NCBI RefSeq assembly: GCF_026262645.1
Contig: NZ_SHNO01000001.1
Span: 2,976,001-3,040,000 of the forward strand
Reading direction: 5' to 3'
Length of the DNA stretch: 64,000 nucleotides
From: Candidatus Marimicrobium litorale
GTDB lineage: Bacteria; Pseudomonadota; Gammaproteobacteria; Pseudomonadales; Halieaceae
The notes below the pieces were generated by a model. The model was not told the DNA's origin. It searched no databases and saw nothing but the letters and a program-made list of their open reading frames with translations. The position numbers and the translations under genes are program-made. Shown here one piece after another: positions 31,265 to 39,144 of the stretch; the stretch's first letter is position 1; every line of letters starts with the position of its first letter.

Positions 31265-32349
31265 ACGGTGTCCGTGGGTCCTGTCAGTAATGCGGCACTC
31301 TTGATCTGCGCGTACACGTGATCATTTTTTTGCAGGCCAAGTTCGAATGCGGAACGGCGGGTAATGCGTGCCAGCAGGTATTGCCGGCCAAGAGAGAGTC
31401 GCAGTAACAGGCGCGGTGCGGTAGTGTCCTCCAGCTCCTCAATCGTGACAGGAAAAATATTCAGGATGCTGCTGTTACGCGGCTTTTCGCGGCAGACACT
31501 GACATCCCTGGCGGGTATGCGGATACGTCGTGACTGTCCTGCAGGCAGGCGCAACTGGCTCACGCGAAGAATGTGACCGCCGATATCCAGTTCCGTGAGA
31601 CCGAAGGACTCATCCTGTCCTGAAATGGTCCCCGTGATGATGGCTGCTGCCTGCTCTTCGCGAGACAAGCGCGTATCCAGTCGGCTGCACAAATCCAGCA
31701 GTGAGCCTTGCTCCGTTACGCGGCCTGACTCGAGCAACAGGAGGTGATCCGCCAGCTGGCAGACCTCCTCGATATTATGGCTGACATAAAGCATGGGTAT
31801 GCGGGTGTTGGCAGACAGCTGCTGCAGGCAGCGCAGGCATTCACTGGCGGCGACGTGGTCGAGGTTTGCCAGCGGCTCGTCGAGCAGTAAAAGCTCCGGT
31901 GAGCCAAGCAGCGCTCGGCCTATGGCTACCCGTTGTTTTTGCCCCGCGGACAGGGTGTTCACCTTGTATGCCAGCAGGTCTTGCAGCTCCAGCCAGTTGA
32001 CTACCTGGTCGAGTGTGATACTACCCGGCTTGCTCCGCGCCAACGGGTATTCCAGGTTGCCGAGCGTGTCGAGATGGGGGAATAGCCTGGCATCCTGAAA
32101 GACGTAGCCAATGCCGCGCCGCCACGGTGGTACGCAGCGCCCTGGCGCGTGCCAGCGAGTGTGATTGAGCCTTATAGTGCTTGAATGCGAGGGCTTGCGG
32201 AGGCCTGCTATGCAGTCGAGTAAAGTACTCTTGCCGCTGCCACTGGGCCCGTAGATGGCGGTTATACCCGCTGCGGGGAGTTGGCACTTGAGATCGAGCG
32301 TAAAGTCGTTCTCGCCCTGGCAGTGAATGTCCAGTTGCAGGGAGCTCAC
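31261..32349 (-). CDS. modC: Molybdate ABC transporter ATP-binding protein ModC
   Basis: This 362-residue ATPase energises ModB for molybdate import. The ABC domain carries Walker A GPSGSGKSTLLD, signature LSAGQKQRVAIGRALL and Walker B LLLLDEPLANLD. The C-terminal third (about 290-355) is a TOBE/MOP-like molybdate-binding domain with ARDVSVCREKPRNSSILNIFP. I place the start at GTG 32349, which overlaps the modB stop as GTGA; a TTG five codons upstream is also open. Confidence 0.94.
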   Translation of the reverse strand: MSSLQLDIHCQGENDFTLDLKCQLPAAGITAIYGPSGSGKSTLLDCIAGLRKPSHSSTIRLNHTRWHAPGRCVPPWRRGIGYVFQDARLFPHLDTLGNLEYPLARSKPGSITLDQVVNWLELQDLLAYKVNTLSAGQKQRVAIGRALLGSPELLLLDEPLANLDHVAASECLRCLQQLSANTRIPMLYVSHNIEEVCQLADHLLLLESGRVTEQGSLLDLCSRLDTRLSREEQAAAIITGTISGQDESFGLTELDIGGHILRVSQLRLPAGQSRRIRIPARDVSVCREKPRNSSILNIFPVTIEELEDTTAPRLLLRLSLGRQYLLARITRRSAFELGLQKNDHVYAQIKSAALLTGPTDTV

Positions 32350-33032
32350 GTGCGAACCCGCCAACTACTTGTGCCGCTACTGCGGTATAAAAAGAATAGC
32401 AGGGCCAGTGAAAATAGGACGAGACCTCCTGCTAGACGGTGCGCCTCATCAAAACGCAACGTTTCCACAAAGTCGTACAGGGCGATAGACAACACTTGCG
32501 TCTCCCCCGGGATGTTGCCGCCAATCATTAACACCACACCGAATTCGCCAACGGTGTGTGCAAAGCCCAAACTGGCGGCCGTGAGGAAGGTGCGGCGGGT
32601 CAAGGGTAAGACCACCGAGCGGAACCGGTCCAGGGGACTCGCGCCCAGTGTCGCCGCGGCTTGCAGCAAGCCCTGCGGAATCCGCTGAAATGCGGACTGC
32701 AATGGCTGTACTACAAAGGGAAGGGAGTAGATCACCGAGCCGATGACCAATGCGGAAAAACTGAACGCCAGTTGTGATCCGGTTAGACGCTCCCAGGCCC
32801 GTCCAACAGCAGTGTCGGGTGCGAACAGCAGCAGCAGGTAAAAACCCAGTACTGTGGGCGGCAGTATCAGGGGCATTGCAACCAGCGCCTCTATAGCAGC
32901 GGACAGGTTGCCTTGACGACGGGACAACCACCACGCCAGTGGTGTGCCGAGCAGCACCAGCAGCGCCGTGGTGACAGAGGCCAGTGCTACAGTGAGATAG
33001 ATCGCATCCAGTTCTGCAGAGTTCAGGGGCAC
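32346..33032 (-). CDS. modB: Molybdate ABC transporter permease ModB
   Basis: This 228-residue inner-membrane permease has five or six hydrophobic segments and the binding-protein-dependent EAA-like motif AAATLGASPLDRFRSVVLPLTRR, where ModC docks. LPPTVLGFYLL and HTVGEFGVVLMIGGNIPG are ModB signatures. It starts at GTG 33032, overlapping the modA stop by 10 nt. Gene order modA-modB-modC with overlaps throughout indicates one transcript. Confidence 0.95.
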   Translation of the reverse strand: MPLNSAELDAIYLTVALASVTTALLVLLGTPLAWWLSRRQGNLSAAIEALVAMPLILPPTVLGFYLLLLFAPDTAVGRAWERLTGSQLAFSFSALVIGSVIYSLPFVVQPLQSAFQRIPQGLLQAAATLGASPLDRFRSVVLPLTRRTFLTAASLGFAHTVGEFGVVLMIGGNIPGETQVLSIALYDFVETLRFDEAHRLAGGLVLFSLALLFFLYRSSGTSSWRVRT

Positions 33033-33718
33033 GATTCGTAGCCGGCTTGGGTGATCTGATCGCGCACCGTATCACTTCTCATCCACTTGAGGTAGGCGTC
33101 TACCGCAGGGCCCTGCTGCCGGATGAGAGCAAACTGGGTCAGTGATGCATGCCACGCCCGGGGGACGTCGATAGCGCCTGAATCAGTGGCCAGTGACTTG
33201 GGCACCAGGGCAAGGTCTACCGCGCCGCTGTACCAGAACTGGTAGGCCTGGATTGCGTTATTGCCGCGCACCAGCTTGCGCGTGTTACCCGGCGAAAATT
33301 CCGCTCGATCGAGAACCTCTATTGCCGCTGCGCCATAGGGGGCGGTCGCGGGGTTCGCGATTGCCAGGCTCAGGCCGGGGTCGGCGAGAGCCGAGAGGTC
33401 GCTGGCGCCGACCAATGCCAAGCGGCCGACTGCGTAGCAGAAGGGTGCCAGTCCATCGTTGTCGGCTGCGTAAAGTTGTTCAGGCGTCGTGCTGTCGGCG
33501 GCGAAAAACACATCAAAGGGTGCGCCGTGGATTATCTGTGCCGCAAGCACCCCTGTTGACGCACTGCTGAGGGTGACGGCGATGCCGGTATCTGACTGGA
33601 ACTGCTCACTGAGATGCAACAGTGTGGGTTTAAAGTTTGTTGCGACCGCCACACGCACAGTGTCATCGGCCCTGAGCACGGGCGCCAGAAGAATGGCCAG
33701 TAGCGCCAGTGTGCGCAT
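33023..33718 (-). CDS. modA: Molybdate-binding periplasmic protein ModA
   Basis: This 231-residue solute-binding protein has a signal peptide ending near VLRA (residue 17). The mature start DDTVRVAVATNFKPTLLHL, then SSASTGVLAAQIIHGAPFDVFFAAD, match ModA family positions that ligate molybdate or tungstate through Ser and backbone groups. The C-terminus ends ESCP. No modE gene or obvious ModE operator is visible in the 24-bp gap to comF, so regulation of the operon cannot be read here. Confidence 0.93.
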   Translation of the reverse strand: MRTLALLAILLAPVLRADDTVRVAVATNFKPTLLHLSEQFQSDTGIAVTLSSASTGVLAAQIIHGAPFDVFFAADSTTPEQLYAADNDGLAPFCYAVGRLALVGASDLSALADPGLSLAIANPATAPYGAAAIEVLDRAEFSPGNTRKLVRGNNAIQAYQFWYSGAVDLALVPKSLATDSGAIDVPRAWHASLTQFALIRQQGPAVDAYLKWMRSDTVRDQITQAGYESCP

Positions 33719-33742
33719 GCGAGGGCTCCATGCCTTTTTAAT

Positions 33743-34474
33743 TCAGATGTATGGTGTCGGCGTGCGGGCCAGGCACCATACCTCGATGTGGCGGGCGCCC
33801 GCTTGTTTGAGGGCTCGCGACAGGGCGGCCGCAGTAGCCCCTGTCGTCAGGACATCGTCCACAATGGCTATGCGGAGGTTGTCACAGGGTCTTGATACTG
33901 TAAAGGCGTTGGCCAGATTACGCTTGCGTTGTGCGGCACACATTGCGGACTGCGGGGCGGTCGGGCGGTGTCGTTTTACGGTGCGCAGGTCGGGGGTTAA
34001 GCCACCGGCGGCAGCGACATGATCACCCAGGTGTGCTGCCAGCAGTTCCGACTGGTTAAAGCCGCGATGCCAGCGTCTGCGCCAGTGCAGCGGAACGGGG
34101 ATCAGCAGGTCTATGTCCGTCCGTCGGCCTGCTTTTTTTAGCCACAGATGAGCCAAAACGGGGGTGAGATGACGTTCCCGCTGATACTTCCAGCGCTGGA
34201 TCAGGCGCGCCAGATATTCACCGTATAGCCAGGGCGCGATGACCCGGTCGTAGGGTGGTGGATGTGCCAGGCACTGGCCGCAAAGCCGCGATGCCGCAAG
34301 GTGGTTTGCGCCCGCCAGTGGAATCGCGCACTGTTCGCAGGCCACTGTGTTCGCGGGGAGTTCCGACTCACAGGGCCGGCATAGCGGCAGGTGCCGGTAG
34401 CTGCGCATGCGACACAGTGCGCAATGGTTGGGTAGCAGGCCCTCCAACAGGCGTATGCGAGCGCTGTTAACCAT
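33743..34474 (-). CDS. comF: ComF family protein (phosphoribosyltransferase-like)
   Basis: This 243-residue protein has an N-terminal double-zinc region with paired Cys (CALCRMRSYRHLPLCRPCE, then CEQCAIPL and CGQCLAHPP) and a C-terminal type I phosphoribosyltransferase fold with the PRPP loop IAIVDDVLTTGATAAAL. ComF (GntX) proteins support DNA uptake in naturally competent bacteria and DNA use as a nutrient, though their exact reaction is unsettled. It is divergent from bioB, as in Pseudomonas. It reads in the same direction as modABC, 24 nt upstream. Confidence 0.9.
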   Translation of the reverse strand: MVNSARIRLLEGLLPNHCALCRMRSYRHLPLCRPCESELPANTVACEQCAIPLAGANHLAASRLCGQCLAHPPPYDRVIAPWLYGEYLARLIQRWKYQRERHLTPVLAHLWLKKAGRRTDIDLLIPVPLHWRRRWHRGFNQSELLAAHLGDHVAAAGGLTPDLRTVKRHRPTAPQSAMCAAQRKRNLANAFTVSRPCDNLRIAIVDDVLTTGATAAALSRALKQAGARHIEVWCLARTPTPYI

Positions 34475-34489
34475 AATGCCTCCGTTGGG

Positions 34490-34517
34490 TTGACAGCGCT
34501 TTACCCCCCTGTATCAT
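34490..34517 (+). promoter_or_regulatory. Sigma-70 promoter of the biotin operon
   Basis: A consensus -35 TTGACA (34490-34495) and -10 TATCAT (34512-34517) are separated by 16 bp, 36 bp ahead of the bioB ATG. This is the best-matching promoter I found in the window. No clear BirA box (two TTGTAAACC-type half sites) overlaps it. Confidence 0.7.
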
Positions 34518-34553
34518 ATTGTTTTAACTCCAAATTTCAATCAGGTAAGGCTT

Positions 34554-35594
34554 ATGAATGCGCCGAATACCGCTCCGTCCATGCCGCAGGCTGACATTCG
34601 CCACGACTGGTCGCGGGATGAGGTTGAGGCACTGTTCGCACTGCCTTTCAACGATCTGTTGTTTATGGCTCAGTCGATTCATCGGCAGTATTTTGACCCG
34701 AATGAGGTGCAGATAAGCACACTACTTTCCATCAAAACCGGCGCCTGTCCGGAGGATTGTGCCTACTGCCCCCAAAGCACCCGCTACGATACCGGGCTGG
34801 AGGCGGAGAAGCTGCTGGAGTTAGAGAACGTGCTGTCCCAGGCTCGGGCTGCGGCGGCCTCCGGAGCAACTCGGTTCTGCATGGGTGCGGCTTGGCGTTC
34901 GCCCAAGAATAGAGATATGCCTTACCTTGTATCCATGGTGAAAGGGGTGCGCGAACTTGGTCTGGAGAGCTGCATGACGCTGGGCATGCTGAGTGAAAGC
35001 CAGGCCTCGGAACTGGCGGAGGCGGGGCTCGACTACTACAACCACAACCTGGACACGTCACCGGAGTTTTACGGCGATATTATTACCACGAGAACCTACA
35101 AGGATCGTCTGGACACCCTGGACCATGTCCGCAAGGCAGGTATGAAGGTTTGTAGTGGCGGCATCGTAGGTATGGGTGAGGAGCAAAATGATCGGGCCGG
35201 CCTGCTGCAGCAGTTAGCCAATTTGCCGCAACACCCGGAGAGCGTGCCGATCAATATGCTGGTCCGGGTGGAGGGAACACCTCTGGAAAATGAGGCTGAC
35301 CTGGATCCCTTCGAGTTCATTCGTACCATCGCCGTTGCGCGTATTCTGATGCCGGTATCGCAGGTTCGCCTGTCCGCCGGGCGTGAAGAAATGAACGAGC
35401 AAATGCATGCCCTGGCCTACTTCGCTGGTGCCAATTCGATTTTCTATGGGGAAAAACTCCTGACAACGCCGAACCCACGAGGCAACAGTGACATGGCATT
35501 GTTTGAGCGTCTGGGCATTTCGCCCGAGCAACGCCACGTTGACCGGCCACCCCAGGCCCCAAGCCCGCACTTTTACGACGCCGCCGCGACTTAG
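34554..35594 (+). CDS. bioB: Biotin synthase
   Basis: This 346-residue radical SAM enzyme inserts sulfur into dethiobiotin. The cluster motif is [11 protein letters not shown] (CxxxCxxC, about residues 64-71). Other conserved parts are [47 protein letters not shown], and the [2Fe-2S] Arg/Cys region [15 protein letters not shown]. The AAGG before ATG 34554 serves as ribosome-binding site. It is the first gene of bioB-bioF-bioHC-bioD. Confidence 0.98.
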   Translation: MNAPNTAPSMPQADIRHDWSRDEVEALFALPFNDLLFMAQSIHRQYFDPNEVQISTLLSIKTGACPEDCAYCPQSTRYDTGLEAEKLLELENVLSQARAAAASGATRFCMGAAWRSPKNRDMPYLVSMVKGVRELGLESCMTLGMLSESQASELAEAGLDYYNHNLDTSPEFYGDIITTRTYKDRLDTLDHVRKAGMKVCSGGIVGMGEEQNDRAGLLQQLANLPQHPESVPINMLVRVEGTPLENEADLDPFEFIRTIAVARILMPVSQVRLSAGREEMNEQMHALAYFAGANSIFYGEKLLTTPNPRGNSDMALFERLGISPEQRHVDRPPQAPSPHFYDAAAT

Positions 35595-35601
35595 CGCAAC
35601 C

Positions 35602-36768
35602 ATGGAGGGTTTCGAGGCGCGTCTTGGCGCGGCACTGGAGGAGCGGCGCGTTGCGGGTCTGTACCGGCGGCGACTGACCCTGGAGTCATCCCAGGGCGTG
35701 GTTGTCCGGATCGCGGGGCGAGACTGTCTCAACTTCTGCAGTAATGATTATCTGGGCCTGGCGGCTCACCCCCGGATTGTTGCTCGGTTCCAGCAGGCCG
35801 CTGCTCATTATGGTGTGGGCAGTGGGGCCTCGCACCTTGTCTGTGGGCACAGTGCGCCGCATCATGAGCTGGAAGAGGCTCTCGCAGAATTTACCGGACG
35901 GCCTCGTGCCCTGCTCTACTCCAGCGGGTACATGGCCAATACCGGCGTCCTCACCAGCGTGCTGCGCAAAGGTGACCAGGTGTTTGAGGATCGACTGAAC
36001 CACGCATCGTTACTCGACGGTGGACTTTTCAGTGGTGCTCGTTTTCGTCGTTTCCCTCACAACGATACGATTGCGTTGGAAAAAAAGCTGAGTGCCGCTG
36101 AGGGCGCCAAACTCGTGGTGGTCGACGGTGTCTTCAGTATGGACGGCGACAGTGCGCCACTGGCTGATCTGGCTGATGTCTGCCACCGACATGAAGCGTG
36201 GTTGATGGTAGATGACGCCCACGGTTTTGGTGTGCTCGGTGACCGCGGTGCGGGCAGCACCGCGGCGGCGGCGTTGGGGGTTCAGGGTGTGCCTGTTTTA
36301 ATGGCAACCCTCGGTAAGGCGCTCGGCACCGCGGGGGCTTTTATCGCGGGCAGCGAGCTGTTGATAGAGATGCTTATCCAGCACTCACGAAATTATATAT
36401 ACACCACGGCGATACCTCCGGCGGTGGCGGCGGCGACCCTCGAAGCCCTGGCGCTGGTGCGCGAAGAGGCCTGGCGTCGGTCACACTTGGCCGCACTGAT
36501 CCAGCGCTTTCGCTTGGGTGCAGAGCAGCTGGGTCTGCCGATAATGGCCTCTGACAGCGCGATACAGCCACTGCTTATTGGCTCTTCTCAAAGGGCTTTT
36601 GAGATAAGTGAGCGCTTACTATCTCAAGGTTTTTTAGTGGCCGCCATCCGGCCACCCACGGTGCCCGCCAACACTGCTCGCCTACGCATTACGTTGAGTG
36701 CCAGCCACACAGAGACACAGGTCGACCAACTGCTGGAAGCGCTCGCGAACAGTGCGTCGGGTAGCTGA
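35602..36768 (+). CDS. bioF: 8-amino-7-oxononanoate synthase
   Basis: This 388-residue PLP enzyme condenses pimeloyl-ACP (or CoA) with alanine. It begins MEGFEARLGAALEERR at ATG 35602, 7 nt after bioB; the longer open frame runs inside bioB and is not used. Motifs: NFCSNDYLGLAAHP, GSGASHLVCGH, DDAHGFGVLGD-like VDDAHGFGVLG, and the PLP-Lys in LMATLGKALGTAG. It ends directly at the start codon of bioHC. Confidence 0.97.
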   Translation: MEGFEARLGAALEERRVAGLYRRRLTLESSQGVVVRIAGRDCLNFCSNDYLGLAAHPRIVARFQQAAAHYGVGSGASHLVCGHSAPHHELEEALAEFTGRPRALLYSSGYMANTGVLTSVLRKGDQVFEDRLNHASLLDGGLFSGARFRRFPHNDTIALEKKLSAAEGAKLVVVDGVFSMDGDSAPLADLADVCHRHEAWLMVDDAHGFGVLGDRGAGSTAAAALGVQGVPVLMATLGKALGTAGAFIAGSELLIEMLIQHSRNYIYTTAIPPAVAAATLEALALVREEAWRRSHLAALIQRFRLGAEQLGLPIMASDSAIQPLLIGSSQRAFEISERLLSQGFLVAAIRPPTVPANTARLRITLSASHTETQVDQLLEALANSASGS

Positions 36769-38343
36769 GTGACACTGCAATGTGAATATCTGCCGGCCAC
36801 GGAGCAGGCGCAGCACGATCTGGTTCTTTTGCATGGCTGGGGTTCCGGGGTAGAAATCTGGCGCCCTCTCCTGACCTTGCTGCGTCCCGGGGCCAACCTG
36901 ACCTTGGTCCACTTGCCGGGCTGTGCCCCCGGAGTTGAGGGGGGTGATGATCTGTCTCTGCCGACCTTGCTGACAGACATCTTGGCGTGTGTCCCGCGAC
37001 AGGCCGTGTTCATCGGCTGGTCCCTCGGTGGGCAGATCGCCCTCGCGTTGGCCCAGCGTTGCCCCGAGCACGTGGCCGGAGTGATCACGCTGTGTAGCAA
37101 TCTGAAGTTCATCGCTGCTGACGACTGGCCCGGGATGGACCCGGATTTATTTCACCAGTTCAGACAGTCGGTTAGCGCTGATCCTGTGGCGGCTATGAAG
37201 CGCTTCGATAGGTTGCAGGCTCGTGGTGCCCCGCGGCCGCGAGCTCTGCTGCGGCAGTTGCGAGCATTGGGTCGTGCGCCGGCCACCTCTGATTTAGTAA
37301 TTGGGTTGGATTGGCTGGCGAAACTGGACCTGCGGCAGACTGACGTTTCGCTGCCACGACTGTATTTGCTGGCTGGGCAAGACGCACTGGTGCCCGCATC
37401 GGTGGGCGCTGTCACGGCGCGTTCAGTGGGGTTAGAAGTCGAGCGAGTCGATGGTGCGAGCCATCTCATGCCATTGGAAAGCCCCGAACTTGTGCACCGT
37501 CTTATACGCCGTTTTCTTTCTCGTCTGCCGCTGTTGGAGAGGCCTGGGGCCTGCGTTGAGGGTGTGGCAAAAAGTGCAGTGGCCGCTTCCTTCAGCCGGG
37601 CGGCAAGAGGCTATGACTCCGCTGCCCACCTACAGCGAGAGGTTGGTGAGCAATTACTCACTTACCTTGATCAGCAACCACTGACACCGGCGACCATACT
37701 GGACTTGGGTTGTGGCACAGGGTATTTCCGGGCGCCTCTGGAGCAACGCTTTCCCACTGCCCGTTACCTGGGGCTCGACATTGCCCAGGGCATGGTGGTG
37801 CTGGCACGAGATCGGGGCGAGGGCACAGGCGAATGGCTGCAGGCCGATGCCGAAGCCTTGCCCCTCGCTGCGGCATCGGTTGACCTGGTATTCAGCAGCC
37901 TCGCGGTGCAGTGGTGTTATCGGCCGGAGCACCTATTCAGCGAGCTTGCGCGGGTGTTGGCACCCGGTGGCAGGTGCGTGTTTACAACGTTGGCACCGGC
38001 TACGCTGCACGAGTTGCGAGACGCCTGGGCGGCGGTCGATGGGTATCAACACGTGAATGCATTTATCGAACTGGCTGAACTGGAACTGGCAGCGAGTACT
38101 AGCCCCGGCGTGACAATGCGGCTGGAGCGACGCACTTACGAACTCACCTACACGCGTGTGCGAGACTTGCTGCGCGAATTAAAGGCACTGGGCGCGCACA
38201 ACATGAATCCCCACCGACCTGTTGGGCTGACCAGCCGTCGTGCACTGCAGGGTATGTTGCGAGCGTATGAGCAGTGGCGCAAGCCGGACGGATCGTTGCC
38301 GGCAACCTACGACGTAGTATTTGCTGTTCTGGAGAAATCATGA
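36769..38343 (+). CDS. Fused BioH-BioC: pimeloyl-ACP methyl ester esterase + malonyl-ACP O-methyltransferase
   Basis: This 524-residue protein joins two biotin enzymes. Residues 1 to about 255 are an alpha/beta hydrolase with LLHGWGSGVEIW, nucleophile motif FIGWSLGGQIAL, and triad residues in LAGQDALVP and DGASHLMPLESP, matching BioH. Residues from about 265 to 524 are a SAM methyltransferase with FSRAARGYDSAAHLQREVG, ILDLGCGTGYFRAPL, and LVFSSLAVQWC, matching BioC. BioC caps malonyl-ACP with a methyl ester so the fatty-acid enzymes can build pimeloyl-ACP; BioH removes the cap. The start is GTG 36769, immediately after the bioF stop. There is no stop codon or second start signal between the domains. 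Confidence 0.94.
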   Translation: MTLQCEYLPATEQAQHDLVLLHGWGSGVEIWRPLLTLLRPGANLTLVHLPGCAPGVEGGDDLSLPTLLTDILACVPRQAVFIGWSLGGQIALALAQRCPEHVAGVITLCSNLKFIAADDWPGMDPDLFHQFRQSVSADPVAAMKRFDRLQARGAPRPRALLRQLRALGRAPATSDLVIGLDWLAKLDLRQTDVSLPRLYLLAGQDALVPASVGAVTARSVGLEVERVDGASHLMPLESPELVHRLIRRFLSRLPLLERPGACVEGVAKSAVAASFSRAARGYDSAAHLQREVGEQLLTYLDQQPLTPATILDLGCGTGYFRAPLEQRFPTARYLGLDIAQGMVVLARDRGEGTGEWLQADAEALPLAAASVDLVFSSLAVQWCYRPEHLFSELARVLAPGGRCVFTTLAPATLHELRDAWAAVDGYQHVNAFIELAELELAASTSPGVTMRLERRTYELTYTRVRDLLRELKALGAHNMNPHRPVGLTSRRALQGMLRAYEQWRKPDGSLPATYDVVFAVLEKS

Positions 38344-39017
38344 GCAAGAGTTGGTTTGTGACGGGTACGGATACGGAAGTCGGCAAGACTGCGGTGAGCT
38401 GCGCCCTGTTGCATGCGGCGGCCAATGCGGGTCATCGCACCGCAGCAGTAAAACCGTTAGCGGCTGGCTGCGACGCCCGGGGACAGAACGCGGACGCCTT
38501 GCAATTGATGCAGTCGATGACAGAGGTAATGGACTACGAGCAAGTTAATCCGGTGGCGCTGGGTCCCGCTATTGCGCCCCACATTGCCGCGCAGCAGGCA
38601 AAGCGAAGGCTGCAGGCATCCCGGCTGGCGGGCTTGTGCAGGGGGGTAATGATGGGTGGAGCCGATTTCGTGCTGATCGAAGGGGCCGGCGGGTGGCGAG
38701 TGCCCATCGGACCTCGTGAAACCCTCGCGGACCTAGCGCGGGAATTGCAGGTTGGTGTCATTCTTGTGGTCGCGATGAGACTGGGCTGCATCAATCATGC
38801 GCTGCTGACAGCCGAGGCTATTAGGCGGGATGGATTGCACCTGGCGGGGTGGGTTGCCAATCAGCCGTCACAGCGTATGGACTGCCATAGCGAAAACCTG
38901 GAGACATTGCGGGCGCTGTTGGGAGCTCCTCTGCTGGGTGAAATTCCTCGCCTGACGCCCTGGGATGCAAAAGCGGCGGCGGAGCATCTCGACATTTGGC
39001 CATTATTGACCGATTAG
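38340..39017 (+). CDS. bioD: Dethiobiotin synthetase
   Basis: This 225-residue ATP-dependent carboxylase closes the ureido ring of dethiobiotin. It begins MSKSWFVTGTDTEVGKT, with the P-loop GTDTEVGKTAVS; ATG 38340 overlaps the bioHC stop by 4 nt. Later motifs are VKPLAAGC, EGAGGWRVPIGPRETLADLA, and VVAMRLGCINHALLTAEAI. It is the last gene of the biotin operon. bioA is not in the window. Confidence 0.96.
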   Translation: MSKSWFVTGTDTEVGKTAVSCALLHAAANAGHRTAAVKPLAAGCDARGQNADALQLMQSMTEVMDYEQVNPVALGPAIAPHIAAQQAKRRLQASRLAGLCRGVMMGGADFVLIEGAGGWRVPIGPRETLADLARELQVGVILVVAMRLGCINHALLTAEAIRRDGLHLAGWVANQPSQRMDCHSENLETLRALLGAPLLGEIPRLTPWDAKAAAEHLDIWPLLTD

Positions 39018-39035
39018 AGACGGCATTTGCCGTCT
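39018..39035 (+). terminator. Hairpin after bioD
   Basis: AGACGGCA-TT-TGCCGTCT is a perfect self-complementary palindrome directly after the bioD stop; as RNA it would fold into a stem of about seven base pairs. No T-run follows, so it may be a weak or Rho-assisted terminator, or a 3'-end stabiliser. Confidence 0.4.
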
Positions 39036-39144
39036 GCAAAGGTGGTTGACTTCTCGATCGTAATCCGCAGAATGTGAACACCGAACACATACGCGACTTC
39101 TGCTATGGGCTCCCCGTCCCGGACGTCGCAGCGAGGAACTGAAC

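Noticed and set aside
34475-34553. BirA operator overlapping the bioB promoter
   Set aside because: No pair of half sites resembling TTGTAAACC and its complement at the right spacing.
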